This document shows, one piece after another, positions 51,141-61,516 of a stretch of 64,000 bases of DNA (within the stretch, counting starts at the first letter, position 1; every line of letters begins with the position of its first letter). Location: assembly GCA_030705955.1 (NCBI GenBank), contig JAUZPL010000010.1, positions 22,895-86,894 on the forward strand, in the 5' to 3' direction. A program made the translations under genes and the position numbers. The notes beneath the pieces are model-generated. The model was not told where the DNA came from. It made no database searches and was given only the letters and a program-made list of their open reading frames with translations. This DNA is from Bacillota bacterium. GTDB taxonomy: Bacteria > Bacillota > Bacilli > Bacillales > Cytobacillaceae.

Positions 51141-51785
51141 TCACACTCCGAGAATGGTTAATAGATCGGCCATATTCTCTAACATATAATCTGGATTAAA
51201 TGAGGCCAAATAGTCTTGGCCCTTAACCGTCCAGGCGACACCTGCAGTCATCGTTCCAGCATTTTTCCCTGCTAAAATATCATGATAGTTATCGCCAACC
51301 ATGATTGCTTCCTCTGGTTTTGAATCCAACTGTTCCAATGCTTTAAAAATAGGTTCAGGATCTGGCTTCTCTTTTGTCACATGATCTAGAGCTACAATCA
51401 CATCAAAATAGGGATCCAATTTCATTACCTTAAGTCCCCTTAAAACGGTCTCATATAGCTTTGTTGTCACAATTCCGATCTTAAAGCCTTTCTCCCTCAA
51501 TGTTTTAATCGTCTCAAGTACACCGTCATATTCTTTTACAAGCAAGTCATGATTTTCTAAATTAAAATGGCGGTACTCTGTTATCATTTCCTCTGCGAGT
51601 TGAGGATCAATCCCGTAAAACGTGTCTTTTAAAGAGGGCCCGATAAAAGGCAGGACATCCTCACGTTTATATTTACTTGGATAATATTTTTCAAGTGTAT
51701 GTAAAAAAGTAGCGATAATTAAATCATTCGTATTAATCAATGTCCCATCCAAATCAAACAGGATCGTTGTCATATTAGCCTCCAT
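51141..51785 (-). CDS. ppaX: Pyrophosphatase PpaX
   Basis: A HAD-family inorganic pyrophosphatase, 214 residues, that removes the PPi produced when HPrK dephosphorylates P-Ser-HPr. Motif [12 protein letters not shown] has the nucleophile Asp, motif II is in IVTTKLYE, and motif III/IV in [11 protein letters not shown]. Two ATGs are possible (51785 and 51773); the first gives the usual length and lies 8 bases after AAAGGA. It sits in the hprK-lgt-ppaX operon, which links it functionally to HPrK. Confidence 0.95.
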   Translation of the reverse strand: MEANMTTILFDLDGTLINTNDLIIATFLHTLEKYYPSKYKREDVLPFIGPSLKDTFYGIDPQLAEEMITEYRHFNLENHDLLVKEYDGVLETIKTLREKGFKIGIVTTKLYETVLRGLKVMKLDPYFDVIVALDHVTKEKPDPEPIFKALEQLDSKPEEAIMVGDNYHDILAGKNAGTMTAGVAWTVKGQDYLASFNPDYMLENMADLLTILGV

Positions 51786-51840
51786 ATGTAGCTTCCTTTC
51801 CTTTCTTGATGTCTGAAGCGATAAATTCTTTTTCTCTACC

Positions 51841-52662
51841 TTAAGATAATCCCTGATCTAAATAATGTGTATCCGCAAATCCCTTTTTTCGCCTGTAAAA
51901 AATAAGCATCACTGCAACAACAACAATGACAATAGAAATCATTTGTGCCATGCGAAGTGTAGAGGTCAGCATCAAGCTATCAGTCCGCATTCCTTCAACG
52001 AAGAAACGGCCAATGGAATACCAAATAAGGTACGTAAGGAACATTTCGCCCCTGCGAAGATTGACTCGGCGGAAGGAAATGAGCAAGATAAATCCTGCAA
52101 AGTCCCATAGAGATTCATATAAAAAAGTCGGATGATAATAATGGCCATTTATATACATTTGATTAATAATAAATGGAGGTACATGCAATTGCTCCAAAAA
52201 AGCTCTGCTCACCTCACGGCCGTGTGCCTCCTGGTTCATGAAATTTCCCCAGCGTCCAATGGCTTGACCAAGAATTAAACTTGGCGCAGCAATGTCCGTT
52301 ATTTTCCAGAAGGAGATTCCTCTTGCCTTTGTAAAAAAATAAACCGTCAGAACAGAGCCAATCAGGGCTCCGTGAATGGCAATTCCACCATGCCAAATCT
52401 GTGGAATTTCACTGAAATGGTTCGAATAAAAACCCCATTCAAAAAGAACATAATAAATACGAGCTGAAATAATTGCGATAGGAATAGCCCAAATCATTAA
52501 ATCTGGAAATGTTTCTTTTGGAAGTCCTCTACGGTCACTTTCTCTAATAGCCAAGTAAAGAGCTAGAGCTAATCCAGAACCAATAATGATTCCATACCAA
52601 TGCACCTGTATAGGCCCAAGATGAAACGCAATTGGATTTAAAGGATGAATCTTTTCATTCAT
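51841..52662 (-). CDS. lgt: Prolipoprotein diacylglyceryl transferase
   Basis: Transfers diacylglycerol from phosphatidylglycerol to lipobox cysteines of prolipoproteins. A 273-residue protein with seven membrane helices and the Lgt signature [17 protein letters not shown]; the N-terminal HWYGIIIG and [13 protein letters not shown] segments are conserved. ATG at 52662 follows GGGAGA by 7 bases; a TTG two codons upstream overlaps that site. It lies between hprK (17 bases) and ppaX. Confidence 0.97.
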   Translation of the reverse strand: MNEKIHPLNPIAFHLGPIQVHWYGIIIGSGLALALYLAIRESDRRGLPKETFPDLMIWAIPIAIISARIYYVLFEWGFYSNHFSEIPQIWHGGIAIHGALIGSVLTVYFFTKARGISFWKITDIAAPSLILGQAIGRWGNFMNQEAHGREVSRAFLEQLHVPPFIINQMYINGHYYHPTFLYESLWDFAGFILLISFRRVNLRRGEMFLTYLIWYSIGRFFVEGMRTDSLMLTSTLRMAQMISIVIVVVAVMLIFYRRKKGFADTHYLDQGLS

Positions 52663-52679
52663 TGACAACTCTCCCTTTT

Positions 52680-53615
52680 CTAAAAATCATCATGATCGCC
52701 GTCTTCAATGACATTTGAAAGACGTTGTGTAAATTGCTGTGCTGTATTCACACCCATTCTTTTTAGACGGAAATTCATCGCAGCTACTTCGATAATAACA
52801 GCAAGGTTTCGCCCTGGGCGAACAGGAATCGTAATTTTCGTAACCTCGGCTTCAATAATCTTCATTTTCTCCTCGTCTAACCCTAAGCGATCATATTGGC
52901 GTTTTGCATCCCATATTTCCAAATTTACTACAAGTGAAATCTTTTTATTGCTTCGAACAGCACCAGTACCAAAAAGAGTCATAACATTGATAATACCTAA
53001 ACCACGAATTTCTAATAAATGCTCAATCAATTCTGGAGAGGTTCCAACAAGTGTATCTTGATCCTCTTGACGAATTTCTACACAATCATCGGCTACCAAT
53101 CGATGCCCTCTTTTTACTAATTCCAAAGCTGTTTCACTTTTACCTACACCGCTTTTTCCAGTAATTAAAACTCCTACACCATATATATCTACTAAAACTC
53201 CATGAACGGCCGTTGTTGGGGCAAGCTTACTCTCCAAAAAGTTCGTTAAACGGCTTGAGAACCGTGTTGTCTTCGTGCTTGTCCTAAGAACGGGCACAGA
53301 TTCGCGTTCAGAAGCCTCTATTAACTCGGGAGGAACCTCTAAATCTCTTGTCACAATAATAGCAGGGGTAATGTCTGTACATAAACGTTCCATTCTCGAA
53401 ATACGGGCAGTCTCACTTAATTCATTAAAGAAGGATAATTCCGTTTTCCCTAATAACTGAATCCTTTCAGCTGGATAGTATTCAAAATAACCAGCCATTT
53501 CAATACCTGGGCGGGAAATATCTCCAGTAGTAATCGAACGGTCTATCCCTTCTTCACCACTAATTAGTTCAAGATGAAATTTCTCAAAAATATCCTTGGT
53601 ACGAACTTTAGACAA
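52680..53615 (-). CDS. hprK: HPr kinase/phosphorylase
   Basis: The bifunctional sensor of catabolite repression: phosphorylates Ser46 of HPr and Crh under high FBP/ATP, and dephosphorylates them using Pi. The 311-residue protein has His138 in AVHGVLVD, Walker A GKSGVGKS at 153-160, DDCVEI and the HPrK signature [15 protein letters not shown] (202-216). It is first in the hprK-lgt-ppaX-yvoF operon and works with crh (33083) and the PTS genes here. Confidence 0.97.
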   Translation of the reverse strand: MSKVRTKDIFEKFHLELISGEEGIDRSITTGDISRPGIEMAGYFEYYPAERIQLLGKTELSFFNELSETARISRMERLCTDITPAIIVTRDLEVPPELIEASERESVPVLRTSTKTTRFSSRLTNFLESKLAPTTAVHGVLVDIYGVGVLITGKSGVGKSETALELVKRGHRLVADDCVEIRQEDQDTLVGTSPELIEHLLEIRGLGIINVMTLFGTGAVRSNKKISLVVNLEIWDAKRQYDRLGLDEEKMKIIEAEVTKITIPVRPGRNLAVIIEVAAMNFRLKRMGVNTAQQFTQRLSNVIEDGDHDDF

Positions 53616-53762
53616 AATTACGCCCTCCTTTTTAAGGCTACTCGTATTTTTTTATTTTAACATTTTTTTAAAAGGAACCAAATCTATAGTTTCCTTATTT
53701 TATTTTAAGTGAAAAAAGAAATAAGCAACATTATTTTGTTTAAGGAGTTCACTAAAGTAAAA

Positions 53763-53795
53763 TAAAAAACTTGCAGTGATCTATACCTGCAAGTT
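53763..53795 (-). terminator. Rho-independent terminator of the yvl cluster
   Basis: AACTTGCAG and CTGCAAGTT form a perfect 9-bp stem, followed by TTTTTTATTTT on the minus strand, just after yvlD. Confidence 0.88.
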
Positions 53796-53802
53796 TCTTC
53801 GT

Positions 53803-54165
53803 TTATTTTCGATTTCCCGAGGACTCAAATAAAGTTTTTTGAACAACCAAATTGACGACAGACATCAAAACGGCTGCAAGCATTGCCATACCGAAACCAT
53901 GAATTTGAAAGGAGTCTCCCATAAGCATATCGGTTAATTCTAATGTCATGGCATTAATGACAAAAAGGAAGAGCCCGAGAGTTAAAATTGTTGCAGGCAG
54001 TGTAAGAAGAATAAGCAAGGGCCTGACAAGAATATTCAAAATAGATAATACGAAGCTTGCCTCAAGTGCAGATGTAAAGCCAGCTAACTGAAAGCTGGTA
54101 TGGAAATATCCAGCCAGTGCCATAAATAAAACGGCATTAATGACAATACCGAGCAGCCATTTCAA
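53803..54165 (-). CDS. yvlD: YvlD-type phage-holin-family membrane protein
   Basis: A 120-residue protein with four membrane helices (about 4-20, 32-48, 52-75, 85-108). It belongs to the phage_holin_4_2/YvlD family; in Bacillus the yvl genes are induced by cell-envelope stress (SigW regulon, known of B. subtilis). It is 14 bases after yvlB and ends the cluster. Confidence 0.88.
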   Translation of the reverse strand: MKWLLGIVINAVLFMALAGYFHTSFQLAGFTSALEASFVLSILNILVRPLLILLTLPATILTLGLFLFVINAMTLELTDMLMGDSFQIHGFGMAMLAAVLMSVVNLVVQKTLFESSGNRK

Positions 54166-54179
54166 AAAAAATCAACTCC

Positions 54180-55262
54180 CTATTTAAACGGTGTAACTCC
54201 ATCGCCTTGATGAATGGTAACAGATCCCGTTTTTGTTTCGGCAAAAATTTTCAGAAGACTTTCTGAGTGGTTTACTGACTGAAAACGAAGGTTCTTTTGG
54301 ACCATCTCATTTTTTTCATCTAAAATTTCAATGCCATCAAGTAGAACGTTAATTCCACCTAAATTTGTTTTTATTTTACCATGAACACCTAAATCCTTTG
54401 GCACATATAAATCAATTGCACCTGTTGTCGCCTTCGCTGAAAAAGACTCACACCGATTTCCAAAAAGATTCGTCAGTAAGTTCCCATTAAAGGATTCCAA
54501 TTCTGCCTTACGAAAATCCCCATCAAGCTTAATAGTGCCATTAATGGTTTCTGCCTCTATATGATCAACAAAGCTATTCATCATTTTAATTTGCCCATTC
54601 GCGGTTTCAACTTCCACTTTTTTACCTGAAACAGTAGTGAAATTAATTTTGCCATTTGCTGTTTTTACTTTTAAATCCTCAACCTTCATGTTATCTCCAG
54701 AAATCGGCCCATTAAATAATCTGACACGAACTCGCTCATATTCAGCCTGTGGAACATAAAGAAGAGTATCCACCTTCATCCATTTCTGTTGGGTTGTAAA
54801 CCTTAATTTTGCCCCTTCAATAGAGAAAGAGGCATCCTTTAAGAAATTTTGCCTTGCTTGATCCTCGTTTTCAGCCCTATAAACCTTTGCCTTGCACTCG
54901 ACTCGAACATCCTGTTGGTCCCACGGAATGATGTGAACAGATCCATTAGCGATGTCAATGTCTATTTCTCTTGGCACAACATTCCCTTGATGAAAAATAT
55001 GAGATATTTCGACAGACTGGCCAAAGTTAAAATCAAAATCAACCTCTTTTATTTTTTTTATGGCGGTATCTACAAATTCAAAAATTTTGTCCTTAGTGGA
55101 TTGAAGCTTTTGATGAACTGTATCCTCTTTTTTAGCTTCCTCAAAATGAGTAGTAGAAGAACCTTGATTTTGTTCAAGCTGTTCAAGCAGATTCAGTGCT
55201 TCATCAACTGTTATTTTTCCTTCCTCCACCATTTTTAAAATTCTTATTCTTTCCTCTTTCAC
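54180..55262 (-). CDS. yvlB: YvlB-like DUF4097 protein
   Basis: A 360-residue protein. The N-terminal ~30 residues (RIRILKMVEEGKITVDEALNLLEQLEQ) form the SHOCT-like helical domain typical of YvlB/LiaX. The rest is a DUF4097 beta-helix with ~20-residue repeats containing ANG: GSVHIIPWD, VKTANGKINFTTVSG, VETANGQIKMMNS, AETINGTIKLDG. The start is GTG at 55262. Envelope-stress role is known of homologues (LiaX in enterococci senses daptomycin); inferred here. Confidence 0.88.
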   Translation of the reverse strand: MKEERIRILKMVEEGKITVDEALNLLEQLEQNQGSSTTHFEEAKKEDTVHQKLQSTKDKIFEFVDTAIKKIKEVDFDFNFGQSVEISHIFHQGNVVPREIDIDIANGSVHIIPWDQQDVRVECKAKVYRAENEDQARQNFLKDASFSIEGAKLRFTTQQKWMKVDTLLYVPQAEYERVRVRLFNGPISGDNMKVEDLKVKTANGKINFTTVSGKKVEVETANGQIKMMNSFVDHIEAETINGTIKLDGDFRKAELESFNGNLLTNLFGNRCESFSAKATTGAIDLYVPKDLGVHGKIKTNLGGINVLLDGIEILDEKNEMVQKNLRFQSVNHSESLLKIFAETKTGSVTIHQGDGVTPFK

Positions 55263-55274
55263 CCTTATCCCCCC

Positions 55275-55589
55275 CTATTTTTCATTTAGGACCTTTATTC
55301 CTTTAACTATATTCCAAATTACAACGACCATGCTAACTAGCACCATTAAAATAATTCCACTAATTGTAAAGAATGGAACCTGATCAGGTCTAACCCCTGC
55401 GTCATAAATGATTGCAAACACTAAAAGTGGTAGTGGAATAATGGGTACCAGATGGGAAAACAATGCTTTCTTTGCATTTCTTTTTGTATCTTGGTCTCCA
55501 GAAGCAAAAAACACAACTAGAGGGAAAATAAATCCCGCAAAGAAAATACTAAAATAACATAATGATGAAAGTACTTTTCTCGACTCCAT
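55275..55589 (-). CDS. DUF4870-type membrane protein (YvlA-like)
   Basis: A 104-residue protein with three hydrophobic helices (about 10-28, 45-65, 72-95) and the DUF4870 layout SSLCYFSIFFAGFIFPLVVFF, then DTKRNAKKALFSHL. Its place upstream of yvlB matches B. subtilis yvlA. ATG at 55589 follows AAAGGAG by 8 bases; a GTG at 55598 is part of that site. A PspC-type yvlC gene, usual in B. subtilis, is missing between yvlB and yvlD. Confidence 0.8.
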   Translation of the reverse strand: MESRKVLSSLCYFSIFFAGFIFPLVVFFASGDQDTKRNAKKALFSHLVPIIPLPLLVFAIIYDAGVRPDQVPFFTISGIILMVLVSMVVVIWNIVKGIKVLNEK

Positions 55590-55752
55590 GCTGCTCACTC
55601 CTTTATAGTTAGTGTACGAAATGAAAATTTGAAAGTTTCATGTTTCAAAAACTTTCATATAACCCAATGTGCTAATAAGAAAAGCGAAAGCGTAGGCGTT
55701 TGGCCTCTTTGAAAAAGCTACCGCTTTTTCTTCGGGCGATGAAGCGGTCGTA

Positions 55753-56020
55753 CAGTGACCGAAACTCTTTTTGAAATTGGGAAATGGGCTTTGAGACCGC
55801 TGTTTAGTGACCGACACTCTTTTTAATATTGAAAAACGGGCTTTGAGACAGGCATCAGTGACCTAAACCCTTTTTGAAATTGGGAAACGGGCTCTGAGAC
55901 TGCCCCTCAGCGACCGAAACTCTTTTTGAAATTGAAAAACGGGCTCTGAGACTGGTGATCAGTGACCGAAACTCTTTTTGAAATTGAAATACGGGCTCTG
56001 AGACCGCCTCTCAGTGATTA
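55753..56020. repeat. 52-bp tandem repeat array A (five units plus a partial)
   Basis: Units begin with CAGTGACC or a variant at 55753, 55805, 55856, 55908, 55960 and 56012: spacing 52, 52, 51, 52, 52. Each reads CAGTGACCGAAACTCTTTTT, then GAAATTG, then ACGGGCTCTGAGAC, then 6-7 variable bases. The end of one unit and the start of the next form a CTGAG/CTCAG hairpin around the variable bases. The same unit recurs at 63816-64000. Upstream (55674-55740) lies GAAAAGCGAAAGCG, which resembles common Bacillaceae intergenic repeats. Confidence 0.92.
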
Positions 56021-56076
56021 AAAGTTAGAAGGATGGACCTTTTCAAGAAGAAATCATATTTATCAAAGAAGGAAAT

Positions 56077-56109
56077 AAAATAAAAAGCTGCCGAAGCTTT
56101 TTCGACAGC
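56077..56109 (-). terminator. Rho-independent terminator of uvrBA
   Basis: GCTGTCGAA pairs with TTCGGCAGC (one mismatch or wobble, 5-nt loop), followed by TTTTTATTTT on the minus strand. A second small hairpin GGAGG/CCTCC sits between it and the uvrA stop. Confidence 0.82.
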
Positions 56110-56133
56110 CTGAGGAGGATTTGCACCTCCTTT

Positions 56134-59010
56134 TTATCTTTCCAATATTGCTTCTTTTTCTGTAATTTGCTTTTTCATCCGTAAACGGTCGCGTTCTAGA
56201 ATGGGTTTTAAATATTTACCTGTGTAAGAGGCTGGTACCTCTGCAATTTTCTCCGGCGTACCGGTGGCAATAATGGTTCCACCTTTATCGCCGCCCTCAG
56301 GCCCAAGGTCAATAATATAATCTGCTGCCTTAATGACATCCAAATTATGCTCTATCACAAGAACCGTGTCGCCATTCTCCACTAAGCGTTGAAGAACAAT
56401 TAAGAGCCTCGAGATATCATCTACATGGAGACCTGTTGTTGGTTCATCCAAAATATAAAAGGAGCGACCATTTGAACGGCGGTGTAGCTCGGATGCCAGT
56501 TTCACACGCTGGGCTTCCCCACCGGAAAGGGTCGTTGCTGGCTGACCAAGTTGAATGTAACCCAATCCTACATCATAAATGGTTTGCAGCTTCCGGCTGA
56601 TTTTTGGAATATTTTCAAAGAAGTTTAACGCATCCTCTACGGTCATATCCAAAATTTCCGATATATTTTTTCCCTTATATTTGACCTCCAATGTTTCCCG
56701 ATTATACCGTTTTCCATGGCACACCTCACACGGAACGTAAACATCAGGAAGGAAGTGCATCTCAATTTTAATAATTCCATCCCCACGGCAAGCCTCACAA
56801 CGGCCGCCTTTTACGTTAAAGCTGAAACGGCCCTTCTTATAGCCGCGTACCTTCGCTTCATTGGTGGAGGCAAAAACGTCGCGAATATCGTCAAACACCC
56901 CAGTATACGTAGCAGGGTTGGATCTTGGTGTTCTTCCAATTGGAGATTGGTCAATATCAATGACCTTTTCCAAGTAATCAATCCCTTTAATACTTTTATG
57001 TTCACCAGGCCTTGTTTTGGCGTGGTGTAGCTTTTGCGCAAGGGATTTATGAAGGATTTCATTAATGAGCGTACTTTTACCTGAACCTGATACCCCAGTT
57101 ATGGCAATAAACATTCCTAAAGGAAACTTCACATTGACATTTTTTAAATTATTTTCTGAAGCCCCTTTAATTTCAATATAGCGACCATCTGGCTTCCGGC
57201 GTTCAAGCGGAAGCGGGATGAATTTTTTGCCTGAAAGGTATTGTCCAGTTAAGGAATGAGGATCTGCCATTACTTCCTCAGGTGTTCCAGCTGAAACAAT
57301 TTCTCCTCCATGTACGCCTGCGCCAGGGCCAACATCAATTAAATAGTCAGCAGCAAGCATCGTATCCTCATCATGCTCGACGACAATTAAAGTGTTCCCA
57401 ATATCACGCATACTTTGAAGGGTTCCGATTAATCGCTCATTGTCGCGCTGATGAAGTCCGATAGATGGCTCGTCTAAAATATAAAGGACTCCTGTTAAGC
57501 GGGAACCAATTTGAGTGGCCAATCGAATCCGCTGTGCTTCCCCACCTGATAATGTTCCTGCCGCGCGGCTAAGAGTTAAATAATCAAGGCCTACGTTGAT
57601 TAAAAAGCCAAGTCGCTCATTAATTTCGCGGAAAATAAGTCTGGCAATCTTCATTTCTTTTTCGGTTAATTCTAATTCTGAGAAAAATTGATTAGCCTCT
57701 TCGATTGAAAGATCTGTGATTTGAGAAATATGATGACCTGAAATCAATACTGCTAAGCTCTCTTTTTTCAAACGATAGCCTTTACAGGATGGGCATGGCT
57801 GCTGACCCATATATTTTTCCATCTGCTCTCTGATAAAATCAGAGCTTGTCTCCTTGTAGCGGCGTTCCACGTTACGAAGGACACCTTCAAATTGAATGTT
57901 ATTTTCCCTAATTTGTCCAAAATCATTTTCATATCGGAAATAAATTTTATCAGTCCCTGATCCATACAAAATTTTATCCATTAAATGAGGAGGGATATCC
58001 TTAACTGGTATATCCATATCAATCCCATAATGGCCGCAAATAGCTGTCAAGAGCTGCGGATAGTATTGGGAGCTTGTTGGTTCCCATGGGGCTATGGCGT
58101 GCTGCTTCAAGGTTAAATCCTTATTTGGAATAACTAGATCAAGGTCAACCTCAAGCTTTGAACCAAGCCCATCACATTCAGGACATGCACCAAAAGGGCT
58201 ATTAAAAGAAAACATTCTAGGCTCTAACTCTTCAATGGCGAAACCACACTCAGGACACGCATGGTTTTCACTAAAGAGTAGCTCTTTATCACCCATTACA
58301 TCCACAATTACTTTCCCTTCACCAAGACGAAGAGCTGTTTCAAGAGAATCCGCTATTCGAGCAGAGACCCCTTCTTTCACAACAATTCGGTCTACTACTA
58401 CTTCAATAGAATGCTTCTTATTCTTTTCGAGTTCAATTTCCTCTCCAATATCCATCATTTCCCCATCGACTCGTACACGGACAAAACCTTGCTTTTTAAT
58501 ATCCTCAAACACCTTCACATGTGTACCTTTTCTTCCAGAAACCATTGGAGCAAGAATCTGCATTTTCGTCCGTTCAGGGTATTCCAAAATCCGGTCTACC
58601 ATTTGCTCAACGGTTTGCGAGGTGATTTCAATATGATGGATAGGGCAAGTCGGACGCCCGATCCGAGCATACAGTAAACGTAAATAATCATAGATTTCAG
58701 TCACTGTTCCAACTGTTGAACGAGGATTACGACTAGTTGTTTTTTGATCAATTGAAATAGCCGGTGATAATCCTTCAATGGCGTCTACATCCGGTTTATC
58801 CATTTGTCCGAGAAATTGCCGGGCATATGCTGATAAAGATTCTACATAGCGGCGCTGTCCTTCCGCGTAAATCGTATCAAAGGCAAGTGAGGACTTTCCT
58901 GAACCAGAAAGTCCTGTTAACACTACAAGCTTATCTCTCGGAATGGTGACATCAATATTTTTTAAATTGTGGGCTCTAGCGCCTTTCACAATTAGTTTCT
59001 CCATTGCCAT
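56134..59010 (-). CDS. uvrA: Excinuclease ABC subunit A
   Basis: The damage-scanning ATPase of nucleotide excision repair. The 958-residue product has two ABC modules: Walker [13 protein letters not shown] (about 33-44) and [10 protein letters not shown] (about 640), signatures [12 protein letters not shown] and [12 protein letters not shown], and zinc fingers CPECGF...CPECDG and CEACRGDG...CEVCHGK. The start ATG lies ~10 bases after GGAAGGA. It follows uvrB by 7 bases in the usual order and is expected to be LexA-controlled; no operator was searched for with confidence. Confidence 0.98.
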   Translation of the reverse strand: MAMEKLIVKGARAHNLKNIDVTIPRDKLVVLTGLSGSGKSSLAFDTIYAEGQRRYVESLSAYARQFLGQMDKPDVDAIEGLSPAISIDQKTTSRNPRSTVGTVTEIYDYLRLLYARIGRPTCPIHHIEITSQTVEQMVDRILEYPERTKMQILAPMVSGRKGTHVKVFEDIKKQGFVRVRVDGEMMDIGEEIELEKNKKHSIEVVVDRIVVKEGVSARIADSLETALRLGEGKVIVDVMGDKELLFSENHACPECGFAIEELEPRMFSFNSPFGACPECDGLGSKLEVDLDLVIPNKDLTLKQHAIAPWEPTSSQYYPQLLTAICGHYGIDMDIPVKDIPPHLMDKILYGSGTDKIYFRYENDFGQIRENNIQFEGVLRNVERRYKETSSDFIREQMEKYMGQQPCPSCKGYRLKKESLAVLISGHHISQITDLSIEEANQFFSELELTEKEMKIARLIFREINERLGFLINVGLDYLTLSRAAGTLSGGEAQRIRLATQIGSRLTGVLYILDEPSIGLHQRDNERLIGTLQSMRDIGNTLIVVEHDEDTMLAADYLIDVGPGAGVHGGEIVSAGTPEEVMADPHSLTGQYLSGKKFIPLPLERRKPDGRYIEIKGASENNLKNVNVKFPLGMFIAITGVSGSGKSTLINEILHKSLAQKLHHAKTRPGEHKSIKGIDYLEKVIDIDQSPIGRTPRSNPATYTGVFDDIRDVFASTNEAKVRGYKKGRFSFNVKGGRCEACRGDGIIKIEMHFLPDVYVPCEVCHGKRYNRETLEVKYKGKNISEILDMTVEDALNFFENIPKISRKLQTIYDVGLGYIQLGQPATTLSGGEAQRVKLASELHRRSNGRSFYILDEPTTGLHVDDISRLLIVLQRLVENGDTVLVIEHNLDVIKAADYIIDLGPEGGDKGGTIIATGTPEKIAEVPASYTGKYLKPILERDRLRMKKQITEKEAILER

Positions 59011-59017
59011 GTATACG

Positions 59018-60997
59018 TCATCCTTCCGCTTTCAACTCTAAAATTAAATCACGAAGCTCAGCCGCACGCTCGAAATTGAGTGCTTTGGCAGCCTCCTTCA
59101 TTTCTTTTTCCATATCTAAAAGTACGCGATCTCTTTCCTTTTTCGACATTTGGCCAAAGGATGAAGCTGGTTTATACTCTTCTGTTTCTTCAGCAGCATG
59201 GGTAGCCCGAATCACATCTCGAATTTCCTTTTGAATGGTCATTGGTGTGATTCCGTGCTTTTCATTATACTCTTCCTGAATCGAACGGCGACGTTTTGTT
59301 TCAGTAATCGCAACATCCATAGAACGGGTTATATTGTTGCCATACATAATAACCTTTCCATTTGCATTCCGCGCTGCACGCCCAATTGTTTGAATGAGAG
59401 AACGTTCAGAACGCAGGAAGCCTTCCTTATCGGCATCGAGGATGGTAACTAAGGACACTTCAGGGATATCAAGACCTTCTCTAAGAAGGTTAATCCCTAC
59501 AAGAACATCGTACTTTCCAAGCCTTAGTTCTCGAATAATCTCAATGCGTTCCAGGGTTTTAATCTCAGAATGCAAGTACTGAACCTTAATTCCAATTTCC
59601 TTTAAATAATCTGTCAGGTCCTCTGACATTTTTTTCGTCAATGTTGTAACAAGAACACGTTCATTACGTTTCATTCGATCATGAATTTCACCAATTAGAT
59701 CATCGATTTGACCCTCAATTGGACGAACCTCAATAATTGGATCAAGCAGTCCTGTCGGCCGAATAATTTGCTCAATCATTACTGGAGTATGTTCGATTTC
59801 ATATGGGCCTGGTGTAGCAGAAACATAGACAATGTTGGAAACATGCTTCTCAAATTCATCAAAAGTAAGCGGCCTGTTATCAAGTGCCGATGGCAGACGG
59901 AAGCCATGATCAACAAGCACTTGCTTTCGCGCTTTATCTCCATTAAACATTCCTCTAATCTGAGGCAAGGTTACATGTGACTCATCAATGACAATCAGGA
60001 GGTCCTCTGGAAAATAGTCTAATAATGTATAGGGAGTGGAGCCAGCGGGTCTTAACGTTAAATGGCGGGAATAGTTTTCGATACCTGAGCAAAAGCCCAT
60101 TTCCCGCATCATTTCTAAGTCATAGCGTGTCCGCTGTTCGAGGCGCTGTGCCTCAAGCAATTTATTTTGTTCACGTAATTCCTCAAGCCGTACTTCCAAT
60201 TCTTTTTCGATATTTTCAATGGCAATTCGTAACTTCTCTTCTCTTGTAACGAAGTGGGAAGCCGGGAATATCGCAACGTGTTCACGTTCACCAATAATTT
60301 CCCCTGTCAATGCATCCACTTCACGAATTCGATCAATTTCATCACCAAAAAACTCTACCCGAATACAGTGTTCATCACGGGAAACCGGGAAAATCTCCAC
60401 AACATCCCCTCGTACTCTGAATGTCCCTCGCTTAAAGTCAATATCATTCCGTTCATACTGGATGTCAACCAAACGATGCAGCAGCTGGTTTCTTTCAATT
60501 TCCATCCCAGTCCGAAGAGATAGCACCATTTCACGATATTCTTCCGGTGAACCGAGGCCATAAATACAGGAAACACTTGCAATGATGATGACATCCTTTC
60601 TTTCAAATAAAGAGGATGTTGCAGAGTGCCTGAGCTTATCGATTTCATCATTAATACTGGCATCCTTCTCAATGAACGTATCCGTTTGCGGCACATATGC
60701 CTCTGGCTGATAATAATCATAATAGCTAACGAAATATTCAACCGCATTACTAGGGAAAAATTCCTTAAATTCGCTGTAAAGCTGCCCTGCTAATGTTTTA
60801 TTATGGGCAATGACAAGTGTTGGCCTATTTACCTCTTTAATCACATTGGAAATGGTAAACGTTTTTCCGGTGCCTGTTGCCCCAAGCAATGTTTGGTGTC
60901 GTTTATTGTTTTGAATGCCTTCGACTAATTTTTGAATCGCTACAGGTTGATCGCCCTGTGGCGAATATTTTGACACTAATTCAAATTGGTCCTTCAC
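59018..60997 (-). CDS. uvrB: Excinuclease ABC subunit B
   Basis: The helicase-like damage verification subunit, 659 residues. Walker [11 protein letters not shown] lies near 39-48, the beta-hairpin [15 protein letters not shown] near 92-106, DExH-box DESH, RecA-like motif [11 protein letters not shown] and the C-terminal UVR domain ([22 protein letters not shown]) that binds UvrC or UvrA. AGGAGGAAAAGGCTGTG precedes the start. It is directly upstream of uvrA. Confidence 0.98.
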   Translation of the reverse strand: MKDQFELVSKYSPQGDQPVAIQKLVEGIQNNKRHQTLLGATGTGKTFTISNVIKEVNRPTLVIAHNKTLAGQLYSEFKEFFPSNAVEYFVSYYDYYQPEAYVPQTDTFIEKDASINDEIDKLRHSATSSLFERKDVIIIASVSCIYGLGSPEEYREMVLSLRTGMEIERNQLLHRLVDIQYERNDIDFKRGTFRVRGDVVEIFPVSRDEHCIRVEFFGDEIDRIREVDALTGEIIGEREHVAIFPASHFVTREEKLRIAIENIEKELEVRLEELREQNKLLEAQRLEQRTRYDLEMMREMGFCSGIENYSRHLTLRPAGSTPYTLLDYFPEDLLIVIDESHVTLPQIRGMFNGDKARKQVLVDHGFRLPSALDNRPLTFDEFEKHVSNIVYVSATPGPYEIEHTPVMIEQIIRPTGLLDPIIEVRPIEGQIDDLIGEIHDRMKRNERVLVTTLTKKMSEDLTDYLKEIGIKVQYLHSEIKTLERIEIIRELRLGKYDVLVGINLLREGLDIPEVSLVTILDADKEGFLRSERSLIQTIGRAARNANGKVIMYGNNITRSMDVAITETKRRRSIQEEYNEKHGITPMTIQKEIRDVIRATHAAEETEEYKPASSFGQMSKKERDRVLLDMEKEMKEAAKALNFERAAELRDLILELKAEG

Positions 60998-61169
60998 AGC
61001 CTTTTCCTCCTGTAAAATAGATCCGTTCTAGAAGTTAAAATCTCTATTACCCATTTTACCACAATGACCCAGAAACAAACCAACAAAAAGCGAACGAGTA
61101 TTCTATATTTTTTATTAAAAAGGCTGTTGCTACTATTTGTGCTCATTGTTATGGCTTTTTTTACTTTTA

Positions 61170-61206
61170 CAACACCAAAAGAGCCTGCCAACTTGGCAGA
61201 CTCTTT
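61170..61206 (-). terminator. Rho-independent terminator of csbA
   Basis: AAAGAGTCTGCCA pairs with TGGCAGGCTCTTT (13 bp, one wobble, 3-4 nt loop) and is followed by TGG and a T-rich stretch. It lies just after the csbA stop, so csbA and uvrB are at least partly separate units. Confidence 0.7.
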
Positions 61207-61208
61207 CA

Positions 61209-61442
61209 TTAGTTTTTCTTTAAAATCCTTGGCTTCATTTTTGCAGCAAGCCAAAATCCAATGGTAAGTGAGAAGGCGTCAATCACAATGAGTAAAAATG
61301 TATTTGTGTAACCCTTATAAACAGAGGCCGCAATGAGACCTACCGTTAAGACGAGGCCAATGACTCGATTATAGGTAACCCGTGTAAAAAGTAAAACTAG
61401 GAGACCAGGAAAAAAAAGGGCGGCAAAATAAACAATAACCAA
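61209..61442 (-). CDS. csbA: CsbA-type small membrane protein
   Basis: A 77-residue protein with two to three hydrophobic helices (about 3-20, 25-40, 48-68) and the family core ALFFPGLLVLLFTRVTYNR and YKGYTNTFLLIVIDAFSL, ending in a basic tail. CsbA in B. subtilis is a sigma-B-controlled membrane protein lying upstream of uvrB, as here; its function is unknown. TTG at 61442 is chosen because GAGGTGG lies 5-7 bases before it and gives the usual length; GTG codons upstream overlap that site. Confidence 0.85.
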   Translation of the reverse strand: MVIVYFAALFFPGLLVLLFTRVTYNRVIGLVLTVGLIAASVYKGYTNTFLLIVIDAFSLTIGFWLAAKMKPRILKKN

Positions 61443-61467
61443 TGGCACCACCTCATTTATTGACTTC

Positions 61468-61492
61468 TTACCGTTATTCTAAAAATTTCAAC
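61468..61492 (-). promoter_or_regulatory. Possible sigma-B promoter of csbA
   Basis: On the minus strand GTTGAA, 13 bases and CGGTAA resemble the sigma-B consensus GTTTAA-N13-15-GGGTAT (5/6 and 4/6). The known sigma-B control of csbA in B. subtilis supports it. Confidence 0.4.
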
Positions 61493-61516
61493 ATGAAAAT
61501 GCAACTATCTTTTTTT

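Noticed and set aside
55753..56020. CRISPR array
   Set aside because: The conserved part is ~45 bases and the variable part only 6-7, the reverse of CRISPR proportions; no cas genes are present.
60994..61254. 86-codon minus-strand frame between csbA and uvrB
   Set aside because: It overlaps both neighbours and reads through the csbA terminator; no ribosome site.
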